In this document: piece after piece, positions 50,601-59,234 of the stretch
Layout of the letters: each line of letters opens with the position of its first letter
Position numbering within the stretch: the stretch's first letter is position 1
From: Siderastrea radians
Taxonomy: Eukaryota > Cnidaria > Anthozoa > Scleractinia > Rhizangiidae
NCBI GenBank assembly: GCA_964017195.1
Contig: OZ024894.1
Span: 3,552,847-3,616,846 of the forward strand
Direction of reading: 5' to 3'
Length of the DNA: 64,000 nucleotides
The notes under the pieces: generated by a model
What the model was told of the DNA's origin: nothing
The model's database searches: none
The model's input: the letters and a program-made list of their open reading frames with translations, nothing else
Translations under genes and position numbers: made by a program

Positions 50601-53598
50601 AAAGAGTTTGCTCAAACCTCTCTCTTTCTCTCCTGGCAGCTTACCTTGGATTACATCACACAACAACTTACTTCCATCTTAAAACTTCCCCTTTCTCAAA
50701 CAACTTTCAGTTTTGCTCCAGTCTTCAAAACAATGGGAGTCCCCCAAATATTTCAGAATTTTTGTCAGCATTCTTGATAGTAACTTCAGCATCATGTGAT
50801 ATGATCAGCTGATGAATTTAATCCATTCACATAATATATAAAGTGTGTAGATAATCATTTGGCAATAAATCATGAATGAAAGGGTGTGACTGAAATGGTT
50901 AATTAGAGACTGATACATAAGGTTTAAGCTATTACGTAAGAACAAGGACTGGTCCTAAATGGGTTTTTCAACACTCAAAATTTAGAATACAGCTCATTGA
51001 CAAAATTTGATGAAACCAAACGGGAATAAATAAAATACGGCTTTTAAATTAACTGTTGGGAGTCAGAATAAAACCAAGTCAGATGACAGAGCAATATTTG
51101 AAACTAGCATTAGAGATCTTTAAATAGAACTATTTATATATAAGATCCTTTTAAGGCTCTTCAAAGATTTCATCAACTTTCAAACACCATATACAGTCAA
51201 AAAACAAATGAAGTGAATCAAGTTATTTCGTTAGTTACTATGGTGGAAACACCTGTAGGAGTATTTACCAGATAACACACTATCACAACTAGATTCCTAC
51301 CTCAAAGGATGAAATTTTAACCAAAAAACTTATCGGAATACTACTGTAGTAATTAAAACGTTTTTTCTACTTGTTTACTATGTTATCAAAAATGTTGAAG
51401 AGAAAACCATTATCTACAACCTTCTTACATGTAATTTTTACAACCCAATTTTTAATTTTCAAAGGGCAACATTTCACAACACTAAATTGTTGCAAATATG
51501 GAGAAATTGTAGAAACTGTATTCTAATAAATACATGGCTCTCTCTGTGGCATCAAAATTTCGGCACTTTCAAAATTTTAAGGTGACAGAAATACCCGTAA
51601 TAGGTATTTTATTCATAATAAGTATGGTATTTTCTGATTTTTACTTTGTCACAAATGTTATCATGTTGAGAAGAATGATAAACTGTCTGGAATCAGCATC
51701 CCCCAGAGACCACACTTGCTTTATGCTATTTACCCCAGCACTAATAAAGTTCATGAACAACAAACATGTTGGTTTGCCTTCAAAAACTGTTTGGTTTGCC
51801 TTCAAAAGATAAACTTGCAATGCCATGTTAATGCTGTGGTTATATTAACTCATAATGATTTTAATTCAAGGGCCAGCTGAATACAGAAACCTTCGAAAGT
51901 TTTGTAATATGTGCAAAATTGGTGTGAAGATAACTAAGACAAGAAATCAAGTTTTTTAGTGTACTCCTCATTAAATTTGGTGAGTGTATTGCAAAAAAGC
52001 CCAACTCGGAGGCAGAAATCAGTGATTACATTATACAGTTTAACAAGCAACGATCCCTCGGGAAATAATAGCAAGCCCTCTACATAAACTCATTAAAAAG
52101 AGCATTTGGATAAATAATTCGTGTGCAGGTCACAAGAGTCAATGCATATGTCGATTTTGAGTAACACTAAATCCCTTTTAATTACGGTTTCGGTATGTTT
52201 CTATGATAAAAATATTTTCATCCCCAATCCCAGGAAGTTGGAATAATTGATTAAGGGCCAACTCTTGGTAAGAATAATCTTTAACGTTTCCTGCCGGCGT
52301 ACGCCATAAACAAAAACAAACGAAAGGAAAAAATTGTAGCCGACATCTAAGGGAATCAATCTAAATTTCATCAATGCCCGATTTCGGCGAAAAGATATGT
52401 TGTGCATATTTTGCGGAAGTGTGCCCGTCTGGCGCTAGAGCAACATCTGTCTAAGTTTATCAAAGAAGTCGCATAACAAACGCGACAAAACGTGCCCATT
52501 CAAAAGGGATGAAATTCTTAATTTAACATAAAAAGGAATTAAATCTATTCTTGTCTGTTGAAACGTCTTGGTCGTGGCAAAAATCACATCGCCAGCACAG
52601 ACGACTGGCGAAAAACTAGTGACTTATGGAGTAAAATGGAGATATTCAACACCGAAAAGGTCGCTCGAAATGTACTTGATCATAAACAAATTTAACACAG
52701 ACGTGCGAAGAGTTCGCAATCACCTCTCATACCGCCATCGTTATTAAAGCAATAGTTTAGCGGAGAAAGATGCTGGATTGCCCGGAAAAGTGAACTTGGT
52801 TTATTTAGTTTATGTCTAGCCTATAGTGGTAAAGATTTCCGATTTAATAAATACCCAGGAAAAAATCTCGTCTTCCCTTTTCGGTGGGATATGAAATTTC
52901 AGACGACCAAATTGCTCTCCCGAAGTTGTCGCAGTTGATATTAGACTCAAGAATAAAAATTTCTTCAGTGTGCGTCCGAAAAGCCACAAACAAAAGATTC
53001 TAACCCTTTAAATCACAAGCAATACCAAGATCAAACCTCATTGTTTGGAATCGCACCGATCAGTATAACGACTATCATGAATTATTTTGGGCGACGTGAC
53101 GTTGGAAACGCTCTGAATTTACGGCAGTGCCATGATAGAATTCGAAACCGTATTAAACACTGCGACACCGTGTCTACGAGATAACCAAAACGACTAGGCT
53201 ACGCGGTTTACTAAAGATCTGTGTCAACCAACTTAACAGTAACAAATAAGTCCGCGAAGAACTTTCAAGAAATTATTGAAATTTACAACTACGGAAGTTC
53301 AGATGGGTCCCTTTAGTTGCACTAGATGAGGGGGCGGTAGAAAAATGAACGCGGAATTGAAACGTAAATTTCTATAGTAAGATTACAGAGACAGAGTACC
53401 TTTTTGAACTTACGTTATAAAACAGTTACCGCCTTAGCGACAGACATTTTCTTCGACGAAACTGCCACCACATTTTCACATAACATTGCCTACAAACTAC
53501 CATACATGGGATTTCTGTGCGCGCCATATTGATAGACTAAACGCGTTCTAACACATTATAGCTCTGGATATTTTTTTCACTACTTACCCCGAAGACAT
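31208..53598 (-). CDS. AF4/FMR2 (AFF) family protein, transcription-elongation scaffold
   Basis: Exons in transcript order: 53598-53588, 48898-48829, 47452-47414, 46372-46331, 45524-44902, 44432-44408, 41125-41075, 39663-39587, 39281-39247, 38797-38629, 38263-37029, 36264-35956, 35649-35586, 35341-35267, 35185-35124, 34785-34708, 34210-34138, 33753-33733, 33516-33467, 33063-32792, 31903-31855, 31286-31208. Phases agree except 41075 to 39663, where a small exon (1 mod 3) seems missing. About 1,170 residues, like human AFFs. Order: short Met start; basic HEREREEESRRRARLARQ helix (about 6-25); PLFDEP (32-38); VERII (about 283); DDLEL-like acidic patch; Ser/Asp-rich tract (about 326-380); Lys/Ser/Pro-rich linker (382-792); C-terminal homology domain (about 897-1169) including YFARCGKAIE, CMRIQSILYMRLY and TGTPSPLSPTPSP. 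AFF proteins hold P-TEFb, ELL and AF9/ENL in the super elongation complex in the nucleus; this role is from family knowledge. Introns contain several transposons. Confidence 0.93.
34950..35103. repeat. SINE-like dispersed repeat in AFF intron
   Basis: The sequence TACTCCCCCTTGGATGGGAT, CAGGGTTACCCCTAACAGTA, TGTGGGGTAAAGTTTCTTGT matches the ordered blocks of the copy at 38903-39120. It ends about 20 bases past the donor of the 35185-35124 exon. Confidence 0.65.
36379..36575. repeat. Second member of the CCCTTTAAGCCC repeat family, right end lost
   Basis: It starts AACCCTTTTAGCCCC and shares the GATGTTGTATCAAATTCTCC and ACCATAAGAAATAC blocks with 28082-28279. The right terminal repeat is absent and is replaced by ACAGTGGAACCTCACCTTGC, which looks like the start of another transposon. 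It lies in the AFF intron between exons 11 and 12. Confidence 0.6.
37029..38263 (-). other. AFF large central exon
   Basis: This 1,235-base exon is by far the longest in the gene. It starts PVSGRNWGLNHFVNAL, resembling the Trp-containing block after the Ser tract of vertebrate AFFs, then becomes Lys/Ser/Pro/Thr-rich. Near the end LLKRIPKLPGSDPIKQEH resembles the hydrophobic Leu/Ile-Pro motif preceding the basic region in other AFFs. The plus-strand open frames over it are antisense shadows. Confidence 0.85.
38629..38797 (-). other. AFF Ser/Asp-rich exon
   Basis: It encodes SSSGSSSDDSDSDSSDSDSD and flanks, the acidic serine tract typical of AFF transactivation regions. The donor (CCTAAG|GTTAGA) is weaker than the others in this gene. 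A 189-codon plus-strand open frame over it is an artefact of the repetitive antisense sequence. Confidence 0.85.
38903..39120 (-). mobile_element. tRNA-derived SINE-like element in AFF intron
   Basis: On the minus strand it begins GGGGGCACTCTTGTGTAGTGGTTAGCC, containing an A-box-like TGTAGTGGTTAGCC, and continues with GGGCACTTTACTCCACGTGG, TCTCTCTCTACCC and CTGGGATGTGCTAGCATCC. These blocks recur in the same order, without the head, at 34950-35103. Confidence 0.7.
40195..40620. repeat. CATTCAAATGAAAGC tandem/inverted repeat in AFF intron
   Basis: A minus-oriented unit (GTGGATGAAATCCTGTGG, then CCATTCAAATGAAACC) sits at about 40195-40255, and two or more plus-oriented units (CATTCAAATGAAAGCTATTG, CAGTACTTTCCTGTGGTGCT, TTTGAGTCTGTGGATGAAG) run from about 40370 to 40620, period about 100. 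Related single units occur near 17.6 kb and 44.1 kb. Confidence 0.75.
44090..44340 (+). repeat. Another CATTCAAATGAAAGC-family copy in AFF intron
   Basis: It shares GGCTACTGAGCAGTTTTTCC, TGTGGTACTGTTTA and TCTGTGGTGCTATTTATAATG with the 40.4-kb array, more diverged. Confidence 0.55.
44680..44887. mobile_element. MITE just inside AFF intron 5
   Basis: Left end GTGTTCTTCCAGAAAAAATC and right end TATTTTCTGGAACCACAC are imperfect inverses, followed inward by CCCCCAC and GTGGGGG blocks. The right end lies about 15 bases from the splice donor at 44901. A related but shorter stretch lies at about 8640-8775 (CCCCCTCAGAATTTCCAA shared). Confidence 0.7.
45664..46048. mobile_element. MITE flanked by TTAA (piggyBac-like) in AFF intron 4
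   Basis: Ends AGGGGCATAGTCACG and CGTGACTATGCCCCT are perfect 15-bp inverses, each bordered by TTAA (45660-45663 and 46049-46052). TTAA target duplication is the hallmark of piggyBac-type transposition. No transposase is encoded. Confidence 0.85.
49222..49706. mobile_element. MITE with AGGGTTGTCC ends in AFF intron 1
   Basis: Left AGGGTTGTCCACAACTTTTC and right TGTTAGGGACAACCCT are inverted ends, with AAGTAGC/CGGCTGCTGGC-like inner blocks. It carries a G-rich GGGGGGTCTGGGGGCATGCC stretch inside. It lies in the first intron, about 320 bases upstream of exon 2 in transcript order. Confidence 0.65.
50411..50530. repeat. 60-bp perfect-period tandem duplication
   Basis: TTTCTCTTACACACACTTTC at 50411 returns at 50471 (one base changed) and the following 40 bases repeat with few changes, ending TTAGAAATTCAGAAAC in both. 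Two copies, period exactly 60. In AFF intron 1. Confidence 0.85.
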
Positions 53599-53720
53599 GC
53601 CTCCAGTGTGAAAATTTGTACTTAACAGTGTAGTACTCGTCTCACTTCGGCTCACAGCACGGAAAAGGACAGTGCAAGTCCAGAGAAAGCGACCAACTGG
53701 GGCCCAATATTACGAGATTT
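53599..53720 (-). promoter_or_regulatory. Presumed 5' UTR and promoter of the AFF gene
   Basis: DNA immediately upstream of the tiny first coding exon (ATG TCT TCG GG|GTAAGT). The short first exon fits the usual AFF gene layout, with the N-terminal helix beginning in exon 2. No TATA box is obvious. Confidence 0.3.
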
Positions 53721-55591
53721 TGCCAGTCTACGAAAGAACATCAACACTATTGTATGGTCGACAAAACAAGAACCAAACGCCGCGCGCAAGAGGGTTGAAT
53801 GCTGAAGAAGAAAGAGGTGATTCCTCGGACAATTCGAGAGGAAATAAGCGCTTTTGAAGCCTTGCTTTCTATGCCTACATATTCGATGGCCCACAAACAA
53901 AACCAGTTGAGAATGAGAAGTCCTTCATCCGCTAAAAATCTGGAGATTTCGGGCAGCTGTGTGACGCACAATTCACACCCCACGTGATCCCAAAACCACA
54001 TATCCGGTCTTCCCATTGGTCGAGGTACCTGCCAATCAACCCGCTAAAGAGATCTACCGGAAATGGGGCTTCCCTCATTCGACGCGAAAAACAGAAAAGC
54101 CGGATGTCCGCCGAGAAAAGTCATTTTTCGCTGGATTTCGCGTGAACTGACAAAAAATATATTGCAACATTCACAGAAAGAAACTATTTTTAATTTGTGA
54201 AACAAACGTTGGCGTAAAGCTTCCTATTGTTTGTTGTTTAATTCTACAATTTCTTTTAAACATCGCGTGTCCAGAAGTAGCACAATTGCTCAACTCGACG
54301 TATCAAAATCATAACCTTATTTTAGTATTATTGTTCGGGAGTTTCGCCAATCTTAATTTATTCTGATCATGTTAAGTGATAGAGGTATTTATTTGGCTCA
54401 TTAAGGTTAACGAATTGATATATAAGGTGAGAAACGTACGCAAAACAGTACAATTTCTTATCGGTTGAGAGCACGAAGACAGCTTACCCCTTGAATCGCA
54501 TTTCCTTTGCGTTGATGTGTGTCTATAAGATTACGATTACGCACAACTCTTATAACGCCCACCAGCTGACAAAATGTTAAGTGATCGATATTCTATTTCC
54601 AGAGTTTTTTCCCGTTTATTTGAACACTGGGTGTATTTTTTTGTGTTGAAAAACAAAATGTTGCTATGAGATACGTCCCTGGAAAGAATACTTTTCTTTT
54701 AAAATACTGAAAATTATTATATTTATATCTACAGTTGCGTGTAAGATCAATATCTCACGTTTGAGTTGCAGGCGTTTAAGTCATTGAAATTCAAATACTC
54801 ACGCGACAATACGATAATTATGAGGCAGTGAGTGAATATAAGACATTTTTACTTCAACTCGTCTGCCCTCTGCTAATTAGCTGGTCCTCCGCTAACAGGC
54901 TTTGGAACTAACCGTCCTTTGAATTCAAAAAGTGTGTAGTTAGTCCCGAAATTGAAGGAAAAGAGTGCTTTTTGCTTTTGAATACCGTATAATTTCGATA
55001 TAATTCTTAAATATACGCTCCTCACGATTTACGCACCCACGTATTGTTAAAAGAGAAATAAACTTCCTGGGGCATCATTGGAACAGATGTAAAGTACAGT
55101 GTTCATTCAGACAAGACAGTCCAGGTATATAAATTACAATAATGCAGCTTTTTTCCGCGTGTACCGGCGATGCCCATTGTAACCTTCTTCTGATACAATG
55201 GTTTGGGTACTTTGCTCAAACGGGTGCTTTATGCAAATATAAAAAGGCTATTGTAACCTTGAAGGACTCAGTTGTTGAAAGCACCCAAATGCCGTTATTT
55301 AAGAAAACTCAGTTTTCAGCTGTGCAGCAAAGCGCCGACTTGACTAAAAATAAAACATGAACGACTACATTAATAATTCGTTTATTTGTACGTTACGATA
55401 TCCCGGGGGGATTACTCCCGTTAATTTAGGATAGTATCATCGTGCCGTTAAGGATCTTAAACCCTGCTTCAAGAAGAAAATCGGAAATTGGCACCCTATT
55501 GAAAGGAAAAACGACCACTAAAAATTATGTGATCAGGTCGGTTTTGCTTCTTTTCTGTAACATTTGAAGTTAAGCGGCAACGATAGAATAG
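53721..55591. other. Intergenic DNA upstream of AFF, no gene seen
   Basis: A 62-codon plus-strand frame at 53799-53987 has a fairly protein-like composition, but no splice context or family motif supports it. Otherwise nothing. Confidence 0.4.
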
Positions 55592-55735
55592 TAGACTAAG
55601 CTTGGTTTAATAATCAGCCATCAGAACCAGTTGCTACTCTGACTGGCACCCTACTTCTAGTTTAGCAGCTCATAGCGCACCCCATAGGTATGTGCCACGG
55701 AATAGGGTATGGTTTTTGGCCTTCTCAGTCCTTAA

Positions 55736-55968
55736 ATGGCATCGCCGTTCCGTCCGATCCAAAATCATCAACAGCTTGCAAACCCTACCCCTGTTTCGGA
55801 ACATTTCAACTTACCCGGGCATTCCGTCGACGACATCCGTCTCATAGCCTTGGAGCTAATACACACTAACCGAGACTCCGTAAGAAAAGCGCGTGAGGCA
55901 CACTTAATGGACAAGGCTAAGACACTGGACCCCCAATGATTAAACAGGCGTGATAAGCTACATTAATG
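55736..55968 (+). pseudogene. Penelope-like element GIY-YIG endonuclease, C-terminal remnant
   Basis: The frame reads TPVSEHFNLPGHSVDD and then a helix with NRDSVRKAREAHLMDKAK. This is the pattern I recognise from the C-terminal part of GIY-YIG endonucleases of Penelope-like retroelements, which cut target DNA during integration. The frame is stopped by TGA directly after TLDPQ; in-frame codons continue with LNRRDKLH and end at a TAA at 55966-55968. The upstream catalytic GIY...YIG half and the reverse transcriptase of this element are missing. Non-functional. Confidence 0.7.
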
Positions 55969-56025
55969 GCACTTCTTGTTCAGCTACCAACCTATCATAT
56001 TCATTAATTTTAAATTTTCATTTTA

Positions 56026-58617
56026 AAGCCTTCGCGCTCATCAAAGAGCAAAAAACACTGCGCTGCCATCGAACGCAGATTAGCCCTGTGGAGACAAGGG
56101 GACCTAAATGCTTTAATGAAAGAAGTGAGATTTATACAAGATCGGTTCGTAACCGCAAAGAAAGCCAAATCAGTTAAAGACAACAATAAGATCTTTGCTG
56201 GATTAGTAATGCAGGGGAAATTATCTGCAGCGATTAAACTCCTAGATAGAGAGAGCTCATCGGGCCTCCTAGCGCCCTCACCTGAAGTATTGGAAGCACT
56301 GAAGGAAAAACATCCCTCAGCTGCTAACATAGAGGATGAATGCCTCCTGCATGGCCCACTAGACTACATCCCGCCCAACATCTTTGACCTCATCGATGAG
56401 CAAATGATATACTACGCAGCAATGAAAACCAAAGGTTCTGCTGGTCCGTCCGGAATGGATGCGGAAATTTACAGGAGAATTTTGTGCTCGAAAAACTTCA
56501 GCATTGAGGGAAAGCTTCTGAGAGAAGAGGTAGCTGCTCTGACTAGAAACCTGCTGAAATCAAGTTACCACCCTTCCCTGATGGAAAGCTACACTTCCTG
56601 CAGGCTCATTCCACTGGGTAAGAACCCAGGAATTCGACCAATAGGAGTCGGAGAGGTTTTGAGACGCATAATTGGCAAGACCATATCCGCCTTCTTGAAG
56701 GAGATCAAGCTGGCAGCCGGTCCCCTGCAGGTTTGCGCTAGCCACAGTGCGGGTGCCGAGGCCGCCATACACGCCATGGCCCAGATTTTTGATGATGATG
56801 GTACAGACGGAATCCTGTTGGTTGACGCCAGCAATGCGTTCAACCAAATGAACAGAGCTGTCGCAATGCACAACATCCAGATAACGTGCCCGGGAATGTC
56901 CATGTATATCATCAACACATACAGAGGTCCCTCGAGACTGTTCATCTATGGAGGAGAAGAGATCTCATCCCAGGAGGGGACAATACAGGGTGACCCTCTG
57001 GCCATGCCATGGTATGCGATCAACACATTCACTATGATACAGAGCCTAAGAGCGCGTATTCCTGAAGTTAAGCAAGTATGGCTGGCTGATGACTCGGCGG
57101 GAGGCAGCCCAATTGAACTGTTATACAACTGGTACAAGAATTTAAGTCAACAAGGAGAGAAATTTGGTTATCTAGTCAATGGCTCCAAAAGTTGGCTAAT
57201 AGTAAAGACACAAGATCTAGCAGACGAGGCCGAGTTGGTGTTTGGTGAGGAGGTCAGAATAACGACAGAAGGTCAACGACACCTAGGAGCAGTTATTGGA
57301 TCCCAGGAATACAAAGACCAATATTGTAGTGGAAAAGTCCAGGGATGGAAGAAAAATATCGAGTTGCTGGCTGAAATTGCGAAGAGTCAACCCCATGCCA
57401 CTTATATTGCTTTCACAAAGGGCTACAAATCGAAATTTGCATATTTTATGCGAACAATTGACTCTTTTGAAGTCTATGTGGAACCTATTGATGAAACTAT
57501 CAACAATATTTTCCTCCCGCAGTTCTCTTTGGTCAGACGGAACCGCTCTCTGATGAGTTGCGAGAACTATTCACCCTTCCGCCAGCTCAAGGGGGTCTGG
57601 TTATACCAGACCTGAGAGCTGAAGCCCCGCAGCAATACGCTGCTTCAAAGTTAATAACAGCACCGCATGTAGCAGCTATACGAACGCAGAGCACCTTCAT
57701 GCCGGTGGGTGAGCAATCTGTGGAAGCAGTCACTCAAGACTCCCCAATGGCAGCGAATTTGAGAAGAGAGGCCATTGATGCATCTCTCTCACCGAAATTG
57801 CTAAGGTCAACAATGCTGGCTAGAGACAAGGGTGCAAGCTCGTGGCTCAACGCCGTACCCCTTGAGGAGCAGAGCTTGACATTGAATAAGCAACAATTCA
57901 GGGACTCGCTATGCTTGCGTTACAGTCTGCAACTGGCGGACCTGCCGAGCCATTGCGCGTGTGGAGATCGATTCACAGTCAGCCACGCCCTGTCGTGTAC
58001 GTAAGAAGGGGGGGTTTTGTTGCACAAAGACATGATGGTATCCGGAACCTTCTCACGTCTCTGCTCAGCAAAATCTGCAAGAATGTTGAGGTAGAGCCCC
58101 ACCTCCTACCGATCGACAATGAGGTATTCGACCTAAGATCCACAGTCACAATCCATGAAGCTAGACTGGACATAAAGGCAGGAAGTTTCTGGTCACGAGG
58201 AGAAACAGCATTTTTCGATGTTCGATGTACGTGTAACGCATGTGAACTCAACGTGTAACCAGAACAAATCCACGGAATCGATCTTCATGGAGCATGAGAA
58301 AGAAAAGAAAAGGAAGTACCAACAAAGAGTTATTGACGTGGAAATGGGATCGTTTACCCCCCCCCCCCCCTGGTTTTTGGCACGAACGGAGGAACGGGGA
58401 AAGAATGCAACTTTTCCTCAGCAACCTAGCGGACAAACTTTCCCGAAAGAACGGCGAGTCTTATGCCAGTGCCATATCTGGCTTAGAACACGCATATCTT
58501 TTGAAATTCTAAGATCAGTTCACACATGTGTTCGTGGGTCTAGATCCCCTTTTCACAAGAATGCTGACTTTTTAGATGATTTTAGTGTTAATGCAAGGAA
58601 CGCGGATATTTTTTAAT
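56026..58617 (+). pseudogene. Frame-broken retroelement polyprotein: reverse transcriptase, zinc knuckle, possible nuclease
   Basis: The first frame (in-frame from about 56026; ATG at 56116; stop 57613-57615) holds a reverse transcriptase: GIRPIGVGEVLRRIIGK, LLVDASNAFNQMNR (catalytic Asp region), TIQGDPLAMPWYAI, then WLADDSAGG in place of the usual YADD, and a QRHLGAVIGS block. The protein continues after a frame change near 57560 (ELFTLPPAQGGLVIPDLR, FRDSLCLRYSLQL, then a C-x-C-x8-H-x4-C knuckle) and after another near 58000 (RHDGIRNLLTSLLSK, EPHLLP, ARLDIKAGSFW, AFFDVR). A 12-C run at about 58358 shifts the end (SFTP; ISFEILRSVHTCVRGSR). The Glu/Asp motifs in the tail resemble a PD-(D/E)XK nuclease; that part is inference. 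It resembles a non-LTR retrotransposon family abundant in cnidarians. With at least three shifts it cannot make a full protein. Confidence 0.8.
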
Positions 58618-58778
58618 TAGTTCTTAGTATGTCTCTTTTTAGAGCAGTTTTAGTAGACAGTATCTGAATTAGTTGGCTATAGTTTTTTTATGCTATTTTA
58701 TTTAAAAAAATAATAATTTTAAATTTGTTAACTTTTATGTTAACGGTTCTGTAACGTATTTACTCATTTACTCTTGTA

Positions 58779-58819
58779 GCCCCTGAAGAAGGTTTGTCTT
58801 GCAAACCGAAATATCGGGC
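58779..58819 (+). ncRNA. Hammerhead-ribozyme-like fold in Penelope-like 3' tail
   Basis: Reading along the plus strand: GCCC (58779-58782), CTGAAGA (box CUGANGA, 58783-58789), a hairpin GGTTTG-TCTTG-CAAACC (58791-58807), GAAA (58808-58811), TATC, GGGC (58816-58819). GCCC pairs with GGGC as stem I, and TA/TA forms a loopless two-pair stem III before the cleavage triplet AUC. This is the arrangement reported for minimal hammerheads of Penelope-like elements. One extra A at 58790 departs from the consensus, so activity is uncertain. Confidence 0.5.
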
Positions 58820-59066
58820 AAATTTTTGTTACATACATTTTTTACTTTACGTATTTCGTCTTCTGTGTCTTCCTTTAACTGCCGTAAGGATCAGTCGTTC
58901 TGTATATTTTTTTATCTGTGCATATCCATTTGTCCCTTGTTGGGATTGTGATTCCAGGTGTGTTCCTTAGATAGGGTTCCTTTTTTGGATTAACTAAAAT
59001 TGCCGCCAATACGTAAACTCTTGGTTATGATGGGTGATTATTAAACTAAGCTTAGTCTAGTATTCT

Positions 59067-59234
59067 TTGGGCCTGAAAACTTTTGAGAGTAGAACTCTCG
59101 ATTGGACGATCGGAAGATCGGTGGTTCGAGACAAGAAAACTAACTTTACAATGTCTCTTCCTTGGACCCAGGTGTTTAAACGGTACTAAAATGGTACTAT
59201 ACTAGCGAACCATTTTAGTACCTTTTCAGGCCCA
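59067..59234. mobile_element. Short MITE with TTGGGCCTGAAAA ends
   Basis: TTGGGCCTGAAAA at the left and TTTTCAGGCCCAA at the right are perfect inverses about 168 bases apart. The interior has a second inverted pair, GGTACTAAAATGGTAC and CATTTTAGTACC. It abuts the right repeat of the 55592-59059 nest. Confidence 0.75.

Larger units (their letters stand above)
55592..59059. mobile_element. Composite 3.5-kb retroelement nest bounded by about 45-bp inverted repeats
   Basis: TAGACTAAGCTTGGTTTAAT at 55592 returns inverted at 59059 as TAGACTAAGCTTAGTTTAAT; the similarity extends through AATCAGCCATCAGAACCA on the left versus AATCACCCATCATAACCA on the right. Between them lie a Penelope-like endonuclease end, a second, unrelated retroelement ORF, and a Penelope-like 3' tail. 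The inverted repeats could be inverted terminal repeats of the Penelope-like element or the ends of an older transposon that received it. Confidence 0.75.

Noticed and set aside
53440..53450. Alternative AFF start reading MSVAKA with a GTAACT donor
   Set aside because: It ends in phase 0, but exon 2 needs two bases from the previous exon. The ATG at 53596-53598 with GTAAGT gives the right phase.
53799..53987. 62-codon plus-strand frame (MLKKKEVIPRTIREE...)
   Set aside because: Protein-like composition but no splice context, homology signal or continuation; it lies in the presumed promoter region of the AFF gene.
59090..59145. Possible tRNA gene (GGTTCGAGAC B-box-like motif)
   Set aside because: No matching A box or acceptor stem; it lies inside a short inverted-repeat element.
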